Assembly (NCBI GenBank): GCA_015058575.1
Contig: SVBZ01000005.1
Coordinates: 1-64,000, forward strand
DNA: 64,000 bases
From: Pseudoselenomonas ruminantium
GTDB taxonomy: Bacteria > Bacillota > Negativicutes > Selenomonadales > Selenomonadaceae
Direction: 5' to 3'
In this document: in pieces, positions 8,215 through 17,042 of the stretch
How the letters are laid out: the number at the start of each line of letters is the position of its first letter
Position numbering within the stretch: position 1 is the first letter of the stretch
Notes under the pieces: model-generated
The model's input: the letters and a program-made list of their open reading frames with translations, nothing else
Database searches by the model: none
What the model was told of the DNA's origin: nothing
Translations under genes and position numbers: made by a program

Positions 8215-9204
8215 GTGCGCAAGTGTTGGAAGATATGGTGTTTGACGGGGGCGCTGGCCATCCTGCTGTCACTTACCGGCTGTGGGCCAAAGACAGGACA
8301 GCAGGCAGCGGGGAGCTATGTGGTCACGGATATACAGGGAACGCAGGTGCGCATTCCCCACAAACCGCAGCGGATACTCACACTATCAATGAGTACGGAT
8401 GAGGTTGTGCTGGGGCTGGTAAAGCCCGAGCGGATGGCTGGTGTCAATGCGATGCTTGATGATCCTGTGAGTTCTAATGTGGTAGAACTTGGGCGGCAGG
8501 TTGCAACGAAGGTTCGCAATCCGTCCGTGGAAGAAATCGCTGCGATGCAGCCGGATCTGGTCATCGTACCGGATTGGGGCGATATCTCCCGTGTGCAATC
8601 TCTGCGAGATCTGGGGATTCCCGTAGTGGTCTGCAAGGGCGCCAAGAATCTACAGGAGATACAAGAGACGGTGGAGCTTATTGCTGCGGCCGTCGGCGAG
8701 CCGCAACGCGGAACGAAATTGCTGCAGAAAATGGACGAAAAACTGGCCTGGATCGAGCAGCGTCTGCCACAGATGCCAGAGCAGCAGCGTCCCTCCGTGG
8801 TGCTGATTTCACTGATGAAGACATATGGCGGGCGTGGCTGCAGTTTTGATGAGGCCTGTCACTATGCGGGAGTGGTCAATGGCATGGCGGCCGCTGGCAT
8901 CGAGGATGGGCAGGCGATGAGCAAGGAAAAACTTGTAGCTATCAATCCGGATGTCCTGTTCCTGCCCACGTATAATGATCATGGGCAATATGACATCGGC
9001 AGATTCCGGACGGAGTATCTTAGCGATCCGTCGTTGCAGGGACTGAAAGCGGTCCAACAGGGAAACCTGCGCGAACCGTTTGAGGGATATATATATAATT
9101 GTTCACAGGATTTTGTGCTGGGTGTGCAGGAAATCGCTTATCGTGTGTATGGTGATGCTTTTGCGCAAGGAACGCAGGAACATTTATCAGCTGTAGATGA
9201 ATGA
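8215..9204 (+). CDS. btuF: Cobalamin ABC transporter substrate-binding lipoprotein
   Basis: A 329-residue periplasmic-binding protein (PF01497 type, two lobes joined by a helix) that would carry corrinoid from the outer-membrane receptor to BtuCD. It begins with a lipoprotein signal (RKCWK, hydrophobic core, LTGC), unlike soluble BtuF of enterobacteria. The GTG at 8215 is chosen because AGGGAG lies eight bases upstream and the signal then has normal length. Specificity for B12 is inferred from the upstream riboswitch and the following genes, not from the protein itself. Its stop lies 16 bases before the receptor gene. Confidence 0.87.
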   Translation: MRKCWKIWCLTGALAILLSLTGCGPKTGQQAAGSYVVTDIQGTQVRIPHKPQRILTLSMSTDEVVLGLVKPERMAGVNAMLDDPVSSNVVELGRQVATKVRNPSVEEIAAMQPDLVIVPDWGDISRVQSLRDLGIPVVVCKGAKNLQEIQETVELIAAAVGEPQRGTKLLQKMDEKLAWIEQRLPQMPEQQRPSVVLISLMKTYGGRGCSFDEACHYAGVVNGMAAAGIEDGQAMSKEKLVAINPDVLFLPTYNDHGQYDIGRFRTEYLSDPSLQGLKAVQQGNLREPFEGYIYNCSQDFVLGVQEIAYRVYGDAFAQGTQEHLSAVDE

Positions 9205-9220
9205 CAGGAGGAGTCAGAGC

Positions 9221-11062
9221 ATGAAGAAAAGATTGACGTGTCAGGTATTGGCTGCCTTAGCCATGAGTACATTGTGCTTTGGTACGGAGGTATGTGCGGC
9301 CGGGGAAGTGACCGGGGATCTCGGCGATGTGGTGGTCACGGCGGAGAGGATTCCGTCCTCGCGGATGAGCACACCGGCAGATGTGACGGTGATCACTGCG
9401 GAGCAGATCGCGGCCAATCACTATCAGAACGTCGGCGAGGCGCTGGCACAAGTCAGTGGCGTAGTGGTCACCAATGGCAATTCCAATGGTGATTCTGTAG
9501 TGGTCATCAACGGCGATGAGCGTGTCGTTGCCCTGCTGGACGGTCAGCGGCTGAACAATGACCAAGGCTCCATGACCCGGGCCAGCGTCAATCTGGGAAT
9601 GCTGCCTTCGATGAAGAATATCCAGCGCATCGAGGTGGTCAAAGGCGCTGGATCGGCGCTTTATGGCAGTGATGCCGTGGGGGGGGTGGTCAACATCATT
9701 ACGCGCCGTGGCAACAAAGCCGAGACTACGGTGGATATCAGTACAGGGACAGGGCGGACGCATGAGTATGAACTGACCAACCAAGGCGCGCAGGATTCCT
9801 GGTCGTGGTTTGTCACGGCTGGCTTGCAGAGGCGCAGCTATTTCAACTACAAAGGGGATGGCGATGACAGTAAGCGCATGGAAAACAGCGATTATCGCAA
9901 GAGCAGTTTCTCCTTGCGGCTGGATAAGCAGCTGTCGAAGGATGATTCGCTGCAGCTTAATTTTGAGCATCGGCTCAGCGATAGCGGCATCATCCGCAAG
10001 ACGATGCGCCAGGAGCACAATTACAATAACGTAGCAGTGACCTGGCATTTCAAGGAGCAGCAGGCAACACCGGGATTCCTGCGGTATTTCAACAACTACA
10101 AGGGAACGGATTATCAGGGCAAGTTCGATACGCGCATGCAAGGTATCGATTATCAGAATGGTTGGAAATTGGGGAAGAACAATAAGTTGATCGTAGGTGC
10201 GGAATGGCATCAGAGTAATTCAAGCAATCTGCAGTCGGGATATGTGGATAAGCAAATCACGACACAGGCTATGTATTTGCAAGATACAATCCGTTTAGAT
10301 AATAAATGGTTCTTCGTACCAGGGGTGCGCGTCGACCATCATGATTCCTTTGGCACGCATTGGACACCTAAAGCCGCATTAAACTATCGGGCCGATAAGC
10401 ATACGAAAATCTATGGTTCTTGGGGCCGGGTATTCAAGGCGCCGACGGCTGATGATATGTTCTATACGGATGCATGGATGCGCGGAAATCCGAATTTGAA
10501 ACCAGAGGCTGGTCATGTAGAGACGCTGGGGGTAAGCCATGATTTCGGCAAGAAAGCCAGTGTGGACGTCAGCTATTTCTGGAGTGAACTTCACGATGCT
10601 ATCAAATGGGTGTATGATCCAGCAACCATGCTGACGAATGCGACCAATGTATCGAAGGAGGAAAAACAGGGAATCCAGATTTCGTTCACAGGCCGGCCGT
10701 CGGATAAATGGTCGTATGATCTGGGCTATTCGTATATCGACAGCAAGATCGATGATGCCAAGGTACTGTATTACCAGCCGAATGGCTATCGCCTGGGACT
10801 GCATTATCATTGCAATCGCTGGCAGGCTAATCTGCTGGGGCGGATGGGCAGTGGCCTCGATGAGGGGCTTTATGGCTGCAAGCATTATGCAATCTGGGAT
10901 TTCAACACGACTTATGCTGCGGCCAAGAATATCCGCGTGTATTTCAAGGTCAATAACTTGACGAATCAGGTTTATTACCTTTACCCGAAATCGGCTTATA
11001 CGGGGGCATATTATCCGCTGCAGGGGCGTTCCTTCCAGCTGGGTGTAACGGTATCGTTCTGA
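9221..11062 (+). CDS. btuB: TonB-dependent outer-membrane receptor, BtuB-like
   Basis: A 613-residue receptor with signal peptide (to about CAAGE), a TonB box DVVVTA close to the mature N-terminus as in BtuB, a plug domain (PADVTVITAEQIAA ... YGSDAVGGVVNIITRRG) and a 22-strand-type barrel ending in aromatic Phe (VTVSF). It would import corrinoids across the outer membrane using energy from TonB. AGGAGGAG lies seven bases before the ATG at 9221. The length equals that of known BtuB proteins (~600). It is direct evidence that the host has an outer membrane. Confidence 0.9.
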   Translation: MKKRLTCQVLAALAMSTLCFGTEVCAAGEVTGDLGDVVVTAERIPSSRMSTPADVTVITAEQIAANHYQNVGEALAQVSGVVVTNGNSNGDSVVVINGDERVVALLDGQRLNNDQGSMTRASVNLGMLPSMKNIQRIEVVKGAGSALYGSDAVGGVVNIITRRGNKAETTVDISTGTGRTHEYELTNQGAQDSWSWFVTAGLQRRSYFNYKGDGDDSKRMENSDYRKSSFSLRLDKQLSKDDSLQLNFEHRLSDSGIIRKTMRQEHNYNNVAVTWHFKEQQATPGFLRYFNNYKGTDYQGKFDTRMQGIDYQNGWKLGKNNKLIVGAEWHQSNSSNLQSGYVDKQITTQAMYLQDTIRLDNKWFFVPGVRVDHHDSFGTHWTPKAALNYRADKHTKIYGSWGRVFKAPTADDMFYTDAWMRGNPNLKPEAGHVETLGVSHDFGKKASVDVSYFWSELHDAIKWVYDPATMLTNATNVSKEEKQGIQISFTGRPSDKWSYDLGYSYIDSKIDDAKVLYYQPNGYRLGLHYHCNRWQANLLGRMGSGLDEGLYGCKHYAIWDFNTTYAAAKNIRVYFKVNNLTNQVYYLYPKSAYTGAYYPLQGRSFQLGVTVSF

Positions 11063-11889
11063 TGGAACAGTGCTTGTTGATGGTACGGAAGCTGCAGGCG
11101 GGGTATGATCGGCGGCAGGTCTTGCAGGATATTTCCTTTGCCATGGGCAGTGGGGAATTGGTGGGGCTCATCGGCCCTAACGGGGCCGGGAAAAGCACCT
11201 TGCTGAAGGCAATCCGCGGCTTGATGCCTGCGGAAGGGGAAGTTTGTATCGCTGGCCGGCGGCTTGGGGATTATGGACCACAGGAACTTGCCAGGACAAT
11301 GGCATATCTTCCGCAGCAGAGCAAGGTGCCATTTGCCTTTACCGTGGAGCAGGTGGTGCTTATGGGACGGTCTCCGTATCTTCGCTGGTGGCAGCGGGAA
11401 AGCGGGAGGGACCGGCAGATTGCTGCCGCTTGCATGGACTATATGGCCGTACGCGGCTTGGCTGCCATGCCCTTGAATTCCTTGTCTGGCGGCCAGCGCC
11501 AGCGGGTGTTGCTGGCTAAAGTTTTGGCGCAGCAGACACCGCTTCTGCTGCTGGACGAACCGGCCAGCGGACTGGATCTCTTCTATCAGGAGGAGCTGTT
11601 CCGGTTTTGCCGTGACATATGTGCGGCGGGCAGGTCAGTTCTGCTGGTGGTACATGATCTGTCCTTGGCAGCCCGCTTCTGCTCGCGGCTGCTTCTATTG
11701 GGAAAGGGGCGGCTGCTGGCTGATGGCGTCCCTGCGGAGGTGTTGACGGCAGAGTGGCTGAGCGAGGCCTATGGTGTGCCAGTACAGGTCGGTTTCCATC
11801 CGGTTACAGGACATGCAGATATCTACACCGAAAGACAAGGAAAAAGGCAGGGGATGCTGCCGGGGCAAGGGGAGGCGGAAACGCAGTGA
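11062..11889 (+). CDS. btuD: Cobalamin ABC transporter ATP-binding protein
   Basis: A 275-residue ATPase of the FecE/BtuD type. Walker A is GPNGAGKST, the signature is LSGGQRQR, and Walker B LLLLDEPASGLD is followed by VVHDLS. The ATG shares one base with the stop of the receptor gene (TGATG). The last ~25 residues are a basic, Gln/Gly-rich tail not needed by the fold. It would energise BtuC. Confidence 0.9.
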   Translation: MEQCLLMVRKLQAGYDRRQVLQDISFAMGSGELVGLIGPNGAGKSTLLKAIRGLMPAEGEVCIAGRRLGDYGPQELARTMAYLPQQSKVPFAFTVEQVVLMGRSPYLRWWQRESGRDRQIAAACMDYMAVRGLAAMPLNSLSGGQRQRVLLAKVLAQQTPLLLLDEPASGLDLFYQEELFRFCRDICAAGRSVLLVVHDLSLAARFCSRLLLLGKGRLLADGVPAEVLTAEWLSEAYGVPVQVGFHPVTGHADIYTERQGKRQGMLPGQGEAETQ

Positions 11890-12914
11890 GATCGGCAAGG
11901 TTGCATTTCCCATTGGTATTAGCTGGTTTGGTGATCTGGCTGGTGCTGATGGTAGTATTATCGTTGAGCTGGGGACAGATGGCAATCCCGTTTTCCCATG
12001 TGGCCGATAGCTTGCAGACCGGGATGGGGCTGGGGACGGCTGGCCAGGCACTTCCAAATGAAGACGCAGTTATTTGGCATATCCGTTTGCCGCGCACGCT
12101 GGTGGGATTCTTGACTGGTGCTGGCCTGGCAGCAGCAGGCGTTGCTTTGCAGGGCCTGTTCGCCAATCCACTGGTAGATCCTGGTATCATCGGGGTATCC
12201 AGCGGAGCTTCGGTGGGAGCAATCGCAGCGATTGCCAGCGGTTTGACAGCAGTCAGTCTGTTTGCTTTGCCGCTCTGTGCGCTGATAGGAGCGTTACTGG
12301 CTATGAGCCTTACGGTGGCACTAGCTTGGCGGCATAGCCGTATTCCTGTATTGACGCTGCTGCTGGCTGGTGTAGTGGTAGGGATGTTTTTGGCTGCGGC
12401 AACGGCGCTGATCCTGACAGCTGTCAATGAGAGCAAGATGCAGGAGTATCTTTTCTGGACAATCGGTGGTCTCGATTATCGCCGCTGGGAACATGTTTTC
12501 CTGGCGGCGGGGCCAATCAGCCTCAGCGTTGTCATCATGTGCCTGTTGGCGCGGCAGCTGAATATTCTGGCGCTGGGGGAAACAGAGGCAAAAGCCGTAG
12601 GCTTACCGGTCACGCGCAGCCGTCTGCTGTTCTTGCTGCTGGCCGCAACGGCAACGGCGGCTGCTGTAAGCATCAGCGGGAATATCGGTTTTGTTGGACT
12701 GGTGGTCCCCCATATGATGCGCATGCTTATTGGCCCAGACCATCGGCGGCTGCTGCCGGCCAGCGTGATAGCTGGCGGAGCTTTTTTGCTGCTATGTGAT
12801 ACTGCAGGGCGAGTGTTGTTGACGGGGACGGAAATCCGTGTAGGGATTATGACGGCTTTCGTCGGTACCCCATATTTTTTGTATCTGCTGCATCGGCAGC
12901 AGCGAATGGAGTAA
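11886..12914 (+). CDS. btuC: Cobalamin ABC transporter permease (FecCD family)
   Basis: A 342-residue inner-membrane permease with about ten hydrophobic segments. FecCD family landmarks include RLPRTLVGFLTGAGLAAAG near residue 75 and GFVGLVVPHMMRMLIGPDHR late in the protein. The start is a GTG at 11886 forming a GTGA overlap with btuD, with a GGGGAGGCGG site upstream. A longer frame open from 11754 overlaps btuD extensively and is not credible. Confidence 0.9.
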   Translation: MRSARLHFPLVLAGLVIWLVLMVVLSLSWGQMAIPFSHVADSLQTGMGLGTAGQALPNEDAVIWHIRLPRTLVGFLTGAGLAAAGVALQGLFANPLVDPGIIGVSSGASVGAIAAIASGLTAVSLFALPLCALIGALLAMSLTVALAWRHSRIPVLTLLLAGVVVGMFLAAATALILTAVNESKMQEYLFWTIGGLDYRRWEHVFLAAGPISLSVVIMCLLARQLNILALGETEAKAVGLPVTRSRLLFLLLAATATAAAVSISGNIGFVGLVVPHMMRMLIGPDHRRLLPASVIAGGAFLLLCDTAGRVLLTGTEIRVGIMTAFVGTPYFLYLLHRQQRME

Positions 12915-12918
12915 GCGT

Positions 12919-13563
12919 ATGATGGAAAATATCATGGCGGGTTGGGCGCTGTTTCAAAAAGGCGGACTGATCATGTACCTGCTGCTTGCTTGTTCCTTGT
13001 TTGTATTGGCTGTGGGAAGCGAGCGCTGGCATTATTTCCGGCAGATGGATTCGGGCCGGAAGTTTGCGCGAAACTTTCAAGCTTTGGTCATGGCGAAAGA
13101 CTATAAGGCAGCAGTTATATGTGCACAGGAGAGCAAAGGGAGTGTGGCAGCAATCGTTGCCGAGGCTATTGCCCGTATGGCGGACGGGCAGGAGGCTGAG
13201 ACTTTTATGGAAATACAGTCGGGGGTATCATTGGCGCGGTTCCGCCAGCGCCTGTACTATTTGAATGTCATTGTGACAATGGCACCGCTTTTGGGGCTGC
13301 TGGGGACAATCAGTGGCATGATATCAGCTTTCAGTGTTTTCAATGTGCAGTCTGCACAAGCTGCGGCTATCACAGGCGGAGTAGGCGAGGCTCTGGTTGC
13401 CACAGCCTTTGGCCTTTGCGTTGCTATCATGGCGCTGGCCATTCATGCATTCTTTACGCAGTGGCTGGAAAACATCGTGACTGACATGGAACAGAGTTTT
13501 TCGCTTGTGGAAGCGGGTAAATCTGATTGGGGGAAAGCAGGTGCGGTGCATGAGGCTTCGTAA
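12919..13563 (+). CDS. exbB: ExbB/TolQ-type proton channel protein
   Basis: A 214-residue MotA/TolQ/ExbB family protein with three expected membrane helices: one near the N-terminus (MYLLLACSLFVLAVGSE) and two in the C-terminal half (VIVTMAPLLGLLGTISGM and ALVATAFGLCVAIMALAIH). With ExbD it uses the proton gradient to drive TonB. It starts four bases after btuC and its end overlaps exbD by 14 bases, so it belongs to the B12 operon. Confidence 0.9.
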   Translation: MMENIMAGWALFQKGGLIMYLLLACSLFVLAVGSERWHYFRQMDSGRKFARNFQALVMAKDYKAAVICAQESKGSVAAIVAEAIARMADGQEAETFMEIQSGVSLARFRQRLYYLNVIVTMAPLLGLLGTISGMISAFSVFNVQSAQAAAITGGVGEALVATAFGLCVAIMALAIHAFFTQWLENIVTDMEQSFSLVEAGKSDWGKAGAVHEAS

Positions 13564-13966
13564 CCGGCATGAGGTGGAAAAACCGTCAATCATCATCATT
13601 CCTATGATTGACATCATGTTTTTCCTATTGGTGTTTTTTATGATGAGTACCTTGTACATGGTCAACCTCAAGACTGTGGATGTCAATATGCCGCAGGCTG
13701 CTCATGCAGATACAAAGCTGAAAGTCACGTATGTGGTAACCATGAAAAAGGATGGCAGCCTTTGGCTGGAGGATAAAAGTATCACAGAGGCAGATCTTCT
13801 GCAGCGGGCTGCTGGCGAGCAGCGGAAGAATCCGCAGTTTACAGTGGTAGTCCGGGCAGATCAGATGTTGGACTATGGTATGGTGCTGGGTCTGCTGGAT
13901 AAGCTCAAGGGCGCTGGCGTCAGCAAGGTGGGCTTGGCAGCAGATGCGGCTGGAGGTAGCAGGTAA
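13550..13966 (+). CDS. exbD: ExbD/TolR family protein
   Basis: A 138-residue biopolymer transport protein with one N-terminal membrane helix that carries the conserved proton-path Asp in PMIDIMFFLLVFF, and a periplasmic domain ending VSKVGLAADA. The ATG at 13550 lies inside the end of exbB; an earlier frame start at 13505 would add a non-conserved leader. It partners ExbB and TonB. Confidence 0.9.
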   Translation: MRLRNRHEVEKPSIIIIPMIDIMFFLLVFFMMSTLYMVNLKTVDVNMPQAAHADTKLKVTYVVTMKKDGSLWLEDKSITEADLLQRAAGEQRKNPQFTVVVRADQMLDYGMVLGLLDKLKGAGVSKVGLAADAAGGSR

Positions 13967-13967
13967 C

Positions 13968-14717
13968 ATGCAAAAAGATCATGTGGCTTGTCGTGCCTGG
14001 CGGATATCGGTATTCGTGCATTTGTGCCTTTTTTTTCTGCTGGCAGTAAGCGGGGTGTTTGTGCTGATACGGCCGGACGTACAGGAGCGTGAGCCAGTGG
14101 ATGTGACGATTGCAGATTTGCCGGCAGGCGATGCTGTGCAGCCTGATGGTGCTGGTGAAACGCCAACTGCCGCAGGAGCTTCGCAGTCTTGGGAGATCGC
14201 GTTGCCTGCGCAGTTGCCGGCAATACGCGAAGATTATACCAAAACGCCGCAACAGCAGCAGCAACCAGCAGCGGCAGATACCGCTGCTGGTGCAGATGCT
14301 GTTGCGGCCGGGAGTGTGGGGCCTAGTCAAGGTAGCGGGAGGAAGGATAGCGTTGGCGGGACTGGCTCAGGCCATGGGCGCGGGAATGGTACTGACAATG
14401 GCGCGGGTACTGGTGGAGGGAGCGGTGCTGCGCCGGCAGGCAGCGGACGCGTAGCGGCCCGCTGTGTTTATCAGCCAGTACCTGCCTATCCTGAGGAGCT
14501 TCGCCGGCAAGGTGTGGAGGGGTCGGTACGGGTACAGATACTCGTGGCAGCCGATGATTCCGTCGAGCAGGTGGAGGTAATAAAATCTTCGGGCTATCCA
14601 GCAATGGATGCTGCTGCGGTGTCAGCTGCCTATGGCTGCCGCTTTAAGATGAATGGCAGTCGGGGACGTTATACTACGACATATGCTTTCCGGCTGGATG
14701 CTGCCGATGATTGGTGA
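13968..14717 (+). CDS. tonB: TonB family energy transducer
   Basis: A 249-residue protein: one N-terminal membrane helix (~residues 10-32), a long low-complexity periplasmic spacer first rich in Gln/Ala/Pro and then in Gly/Ser (~100-160), and a C-terminal TonB domain (PVPAYPEELRRQGVEGSVRV ... SSGYPAMDAAAVSAA). It transmits energy from ExbBD to the outer-membrane receptor. The start at 13968 is two bases after exbD, with GGAGG upstream. The spacer is Gly-rich and lacks the Pro-Lys/Pro-Glu repeats of enterobacterial TonB. It is the last gene of the B12 operon. Confidence 0.9.
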   Translation: MQKDHVACRAWRISVFVHLCLFFLLAVSGVFVLIRPDVQEREPVDVTIADLPAGDAVQPDGAGETPTAAGASQSWEIALPAQLPAIREDYTKTPQQQQQPAAADTAAGADAVAAGSVGPSQGSGRKDSVGGTGSGHGRGNGTDNGAGTGGGSGAAPAGSGRVAARCVYQPVPAYPEELRRQGVEGSVRVQILVAADDSVEQVEVIKSSGYPAMDAAAVSAAYGCRFKMNGSRGRYTTTYAFRLDAADDW

Positions 14718-14737
14718 GAAGAAAACAAGCCGATAAA

Positions 14738-14785
14738 AAAGAGGCGGTCGCTTGAGTTGATGACAACTCAGGCGACCGCCTCTTT
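14738..14785. terminator. Bidirectional terminator between tonB and rpsT
   Basis: A 22-bp stem (14738-14759 with 14764-14785, one G-U pair), loop ATGA, flanked by A-run and T-run. It serves both convergent genes. Confidence 0.93.
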
Positions 14786-14803
14786 ATATCTCATCTGAGA
14801 AAA

Positions 14804-15070
14804 TTACTTAGCGAGTGCGTTGACCTTGCGAGCCAGACGGGACTTCTTGCGGGCAGCAGCGTTCTTATGATAAACATGGTTAGCAGCAGCCTGGTCGATC
14901 GTCTTGCAAGCAACCGTAAGGAGGGATTTCGCTTCGTCAGCGTTTCCAGCCTCAACAGCGTCGAGAACACGACGGGAAGCAGTGCGTACACGGGACTTCT
15001 CAGCAGCGTTCTTTGCATGGCGCTTAGCGTCAGATTTTACACTAAGAATAGATGCTTTGATATTCGGCAA
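14804..15070 (-). CDS. rpsT: 30S ribosomal protein S20
   Basis: An 88-residue basic protein with the S20 pattern LPNIKASILSVKSDAKRHAKNAAEKS and C-terminal KKSRLARKVNALAK. S20 binds 16S rRNA during 30S assembly. The start is a TTG at 15070 with AAGGGGGTGA ideally spaced; the upstream GTG at 15079 lies within that site. A non-ATG start is common for rpsT and fits feedback control of its translation. Divergent from lepA, as in many Firmicutes. Confidence 0.95.
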   Translation of the reverse strand: MPNIKASILSVKSDAKRHAKNAAEKSRVRTASRRVLDAVEAGNADEAKSLLTVACKTIDQAAANHVYHKNAAARKKSRLARKVNALAK

Positions 15071-15105
15071 GTAATTCACCCCCTTAACAAATTCGTTACC
15101 TTGTT

Positions 15106-15134
15106 ATCATAGCATGTGAATCTCTAAAAAGCAA
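15106..15134 (-). promoter_or_regulatory. rpsT promoter
   Basis: On the minus strand, TTGCTT (15134-15129) and TATGAT (15111-15106), spacing 17. Confidence 0.65.
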
Positions 15135-15163
15135 CAGTTTTATTCGTATTTCCTGCGGATTTC

Positions 15164-15193
15164 TTGCAGGGGGGCGGCGTTCAATGCTATAAT
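15164..15193 (+). promoter_or_regulatory. lepA promoter
   Basis: TTGCAG at 15164-15169 and TATAAT at 15188-15193, spacing 18, about 38 bases before the lepA start. Confidence 0.6.
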
Positions 15194-15231
15194 AACAGGG
15201 ATATGGATTATTATTTGAAAGGAAAATGACC

Positions 15232-17028
15232 ATGCAGAACAAGAATATCCGCAATTTCTCGATCATTGCCCATATCGATCATGGCAAATCGACGATTGCG
15301 GATCGGCTGATTGAATATACGGGAACCCTGTCGCAGCGCGAGATGGAAGCACAGGTGCTCGATAATATGGATCTGGAGCGTGAGCGTGGCATCACGATCA
15401 AGGCGCAGACGGTGCGCATTGATTATAAGGGCAAGGATGGGGAGATGTACCAGCTGAACCTTATCGATACGCCGGGCCATGTTGACTTTACTTATGAGGT
15501 ATCGCGCAGCCTGGCTGCCTGCGAGGGTGCTTTGCTTGTCGTCGATGCAGCGCAGGGCGTTGAGGCCCAGACGCTGGCTAATGTCTATATGGCACTGGAA
15601 AACGATTTGGAAATCGTGCCAGTCATCAACAAGATTGACTTACCGAGTGCTGATCCGGATCGCGTCAAGGAGGAAATCGAAACCAGCATCGGACTCGATA
15701 CGGAAAATGCCGTGCTGGCTTCGGCCAAGACAGGCATCGGTATCGAGGAGATTCTCGATGCGATCGTGGAGTATATCCCCGCACCGGGCGGCGATGAAGA
15801 AGCGCCGCTGCAGGCTTTGATTTTCGATTCGTATTTTGATTCGTACAAGGGCGTCATCGCGCATGTGCGTGTCAAGCAGGGACGCATAAAGAAAGGCATG
15901 AAGCTCAAGATGATGGCGACGGGCAAGACCTTTGAGGTCAACGATGTCGGCTGCTTCAAGCCGCAGCCCGTGGATGTCGGCTATCTCGATGTCGGCGAAG
16001 TCGGTTTTGTGGCCGGTTCGCTCAAAGATGTGCGTGATGTGCGTGTCGGCGATACCATCACGTTTGCCGATAATCCGGCTGCTGAGCCGCTGCCGGGCTA
16101 TCGTGGTGTCACGCCGATGGTTTACTGCGGCCTGTATCCGGTCGAGAGTTCAGACTATGATAATCTCAAGGATGCACTGGAAAAAATGCAGATCAACGAT
16201 GCGGCTCTTGTGTTTGAGGCTGAGACATCGGTGGCGCTGGGGTTTGGTTTCCGCTGCGGTTTCCTGGGGCTTTTGCATATGGATGTCATCCAGGAGCGCT
16301 TGGAGCGCGAGTATAACCTCAAGCTTATTACGACGGCACCGTCAGTTATCTATCATGTCTATAAAACAGATGGCTCGGTGGTCAATGTCAGCAATCCGTC
16401 TGATTTGCCGCCACAGACGGAAATCGAACATATTGAAGAGCCGTATGTCAAGGCAACGGTCATCGTGCCGAATGATTTCGTTGGTGCGGTCATGGAGATT
16501 TCACAGGATAAGCGCGGTGAGTTCAAGAACATGGATTATCTCGATACGAACCGTGTCATGATTACCTATCATATTCCGCTCAATGAGATTATCTTTGATT
16601 ATTTTGACCGCTTGAAATCGGCGACGCGTGGCTATGCTTCACTTGACTATGAGCTGGCCGATTATAAGGAATCGAAACTCGTCAAAGTCGATATCCTTCT
16701 TAATGGCGATCCTGTCGATGCGTTGTCGACGATTGTCCACAAAGACCGGGCAGCTGGGCGCGGCCGTCAGCTGGCGGCAAAACTCAAGGAAATCATCCCG
16801 CAGCAGATGTTTGAGATTCCTATCCAGGCCGCCATCGGCAGCAAGGTCATTGCGCGTGAGAATGTGCGTGCCCGCCGCAAAGATGTCCTGGCTAAATGTT
16901 ATGGCGGTGATATTTCGCGTAAACGCAAGCTGCTCGAAAAGCAGAAGGAAGGCAAGAAGCGCATGAAGGCTGTCGGCAGTGTCGAGGTGCCGCAGGAAGC
17001 GTTTATGGCGATCCTTAAAATCGACTGA
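15232..17028 (+). CDS. lepA: Elongation factor 4 (LepA) GTPase
   Basis: A 598-residue translation GTPase acting on stalled or mistranslocated ribosomes and in 30S biogenesis. G motifs: AHIDHGKST (G1), DTPGHVDF (G3), NKIDLP (G4). The LepA-specific C-terminal domain is present, ending [17 protein letters not shown]. The ATG at 15232 has AAAGGA nine bases upstream and is preferred to the ATG six bases earlier. hemW follows after 14 bases. Confidence 0.96.
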   Translation: MQNKNIRNFSIIAHIDHGKSTIADRLIEYTGTLSQREMEAQVLDNMDLERERGITIKAQTVRIDYKGKDGEMYQLNLIDTPGHVDFTYEVSRSLAACEGALLVVDAAQGVEAQTLANVYMALENDLEIVPVINKIDLPSADPDRVKEEIETSIGLDTENAVLASAKTGIGIEEILDAIVEYIPAPGGDEEAPLQALIFDSYFDSYKGVIAHVRVKQGRIKKGMKLKMMATGKTFEVNDVGCFKPQPVDVGYLDVGEVGFVAGSLKDVRDVRVGDTITFADNPAAEPLPGYRGVTPMVYCGLYPVESSDYDNLKDALEKMQINDAALVFEAETSVALGFGFRCGFLGLLHMDVIQERLEREYNLKLITTAPSVIYHVYKTDGSVVNVSNPSDLPPQTEIEHIEEPYVKATVIVPNDFVGAVMEISQDKRGEFKNMDYLDTNRVMITYHIPLNEIIFDYFDRLKSATRGYASLDYELADYKESKLVKVDILLNGDPVDALSTIVHKDRAAGRGRQLAAKLKEIIPQQMFEIPIQAAIGSKVIARENVRARRKDVLAKCYGGDISRKRKLLEKQKEGKKRMKAVGSVEVPQEAFMAILKID

Positions 17029-17042
17029 TAGGAGAGACGCTT

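Noticed and set aside
11754..11885. An earlier start for the BtuC permease
   Set aside because: It would overlap btuD by about 136 bases and add a basic, non-conserved leader. The GTG at 11886 has a ribosome site and a normal GTGA overlap.
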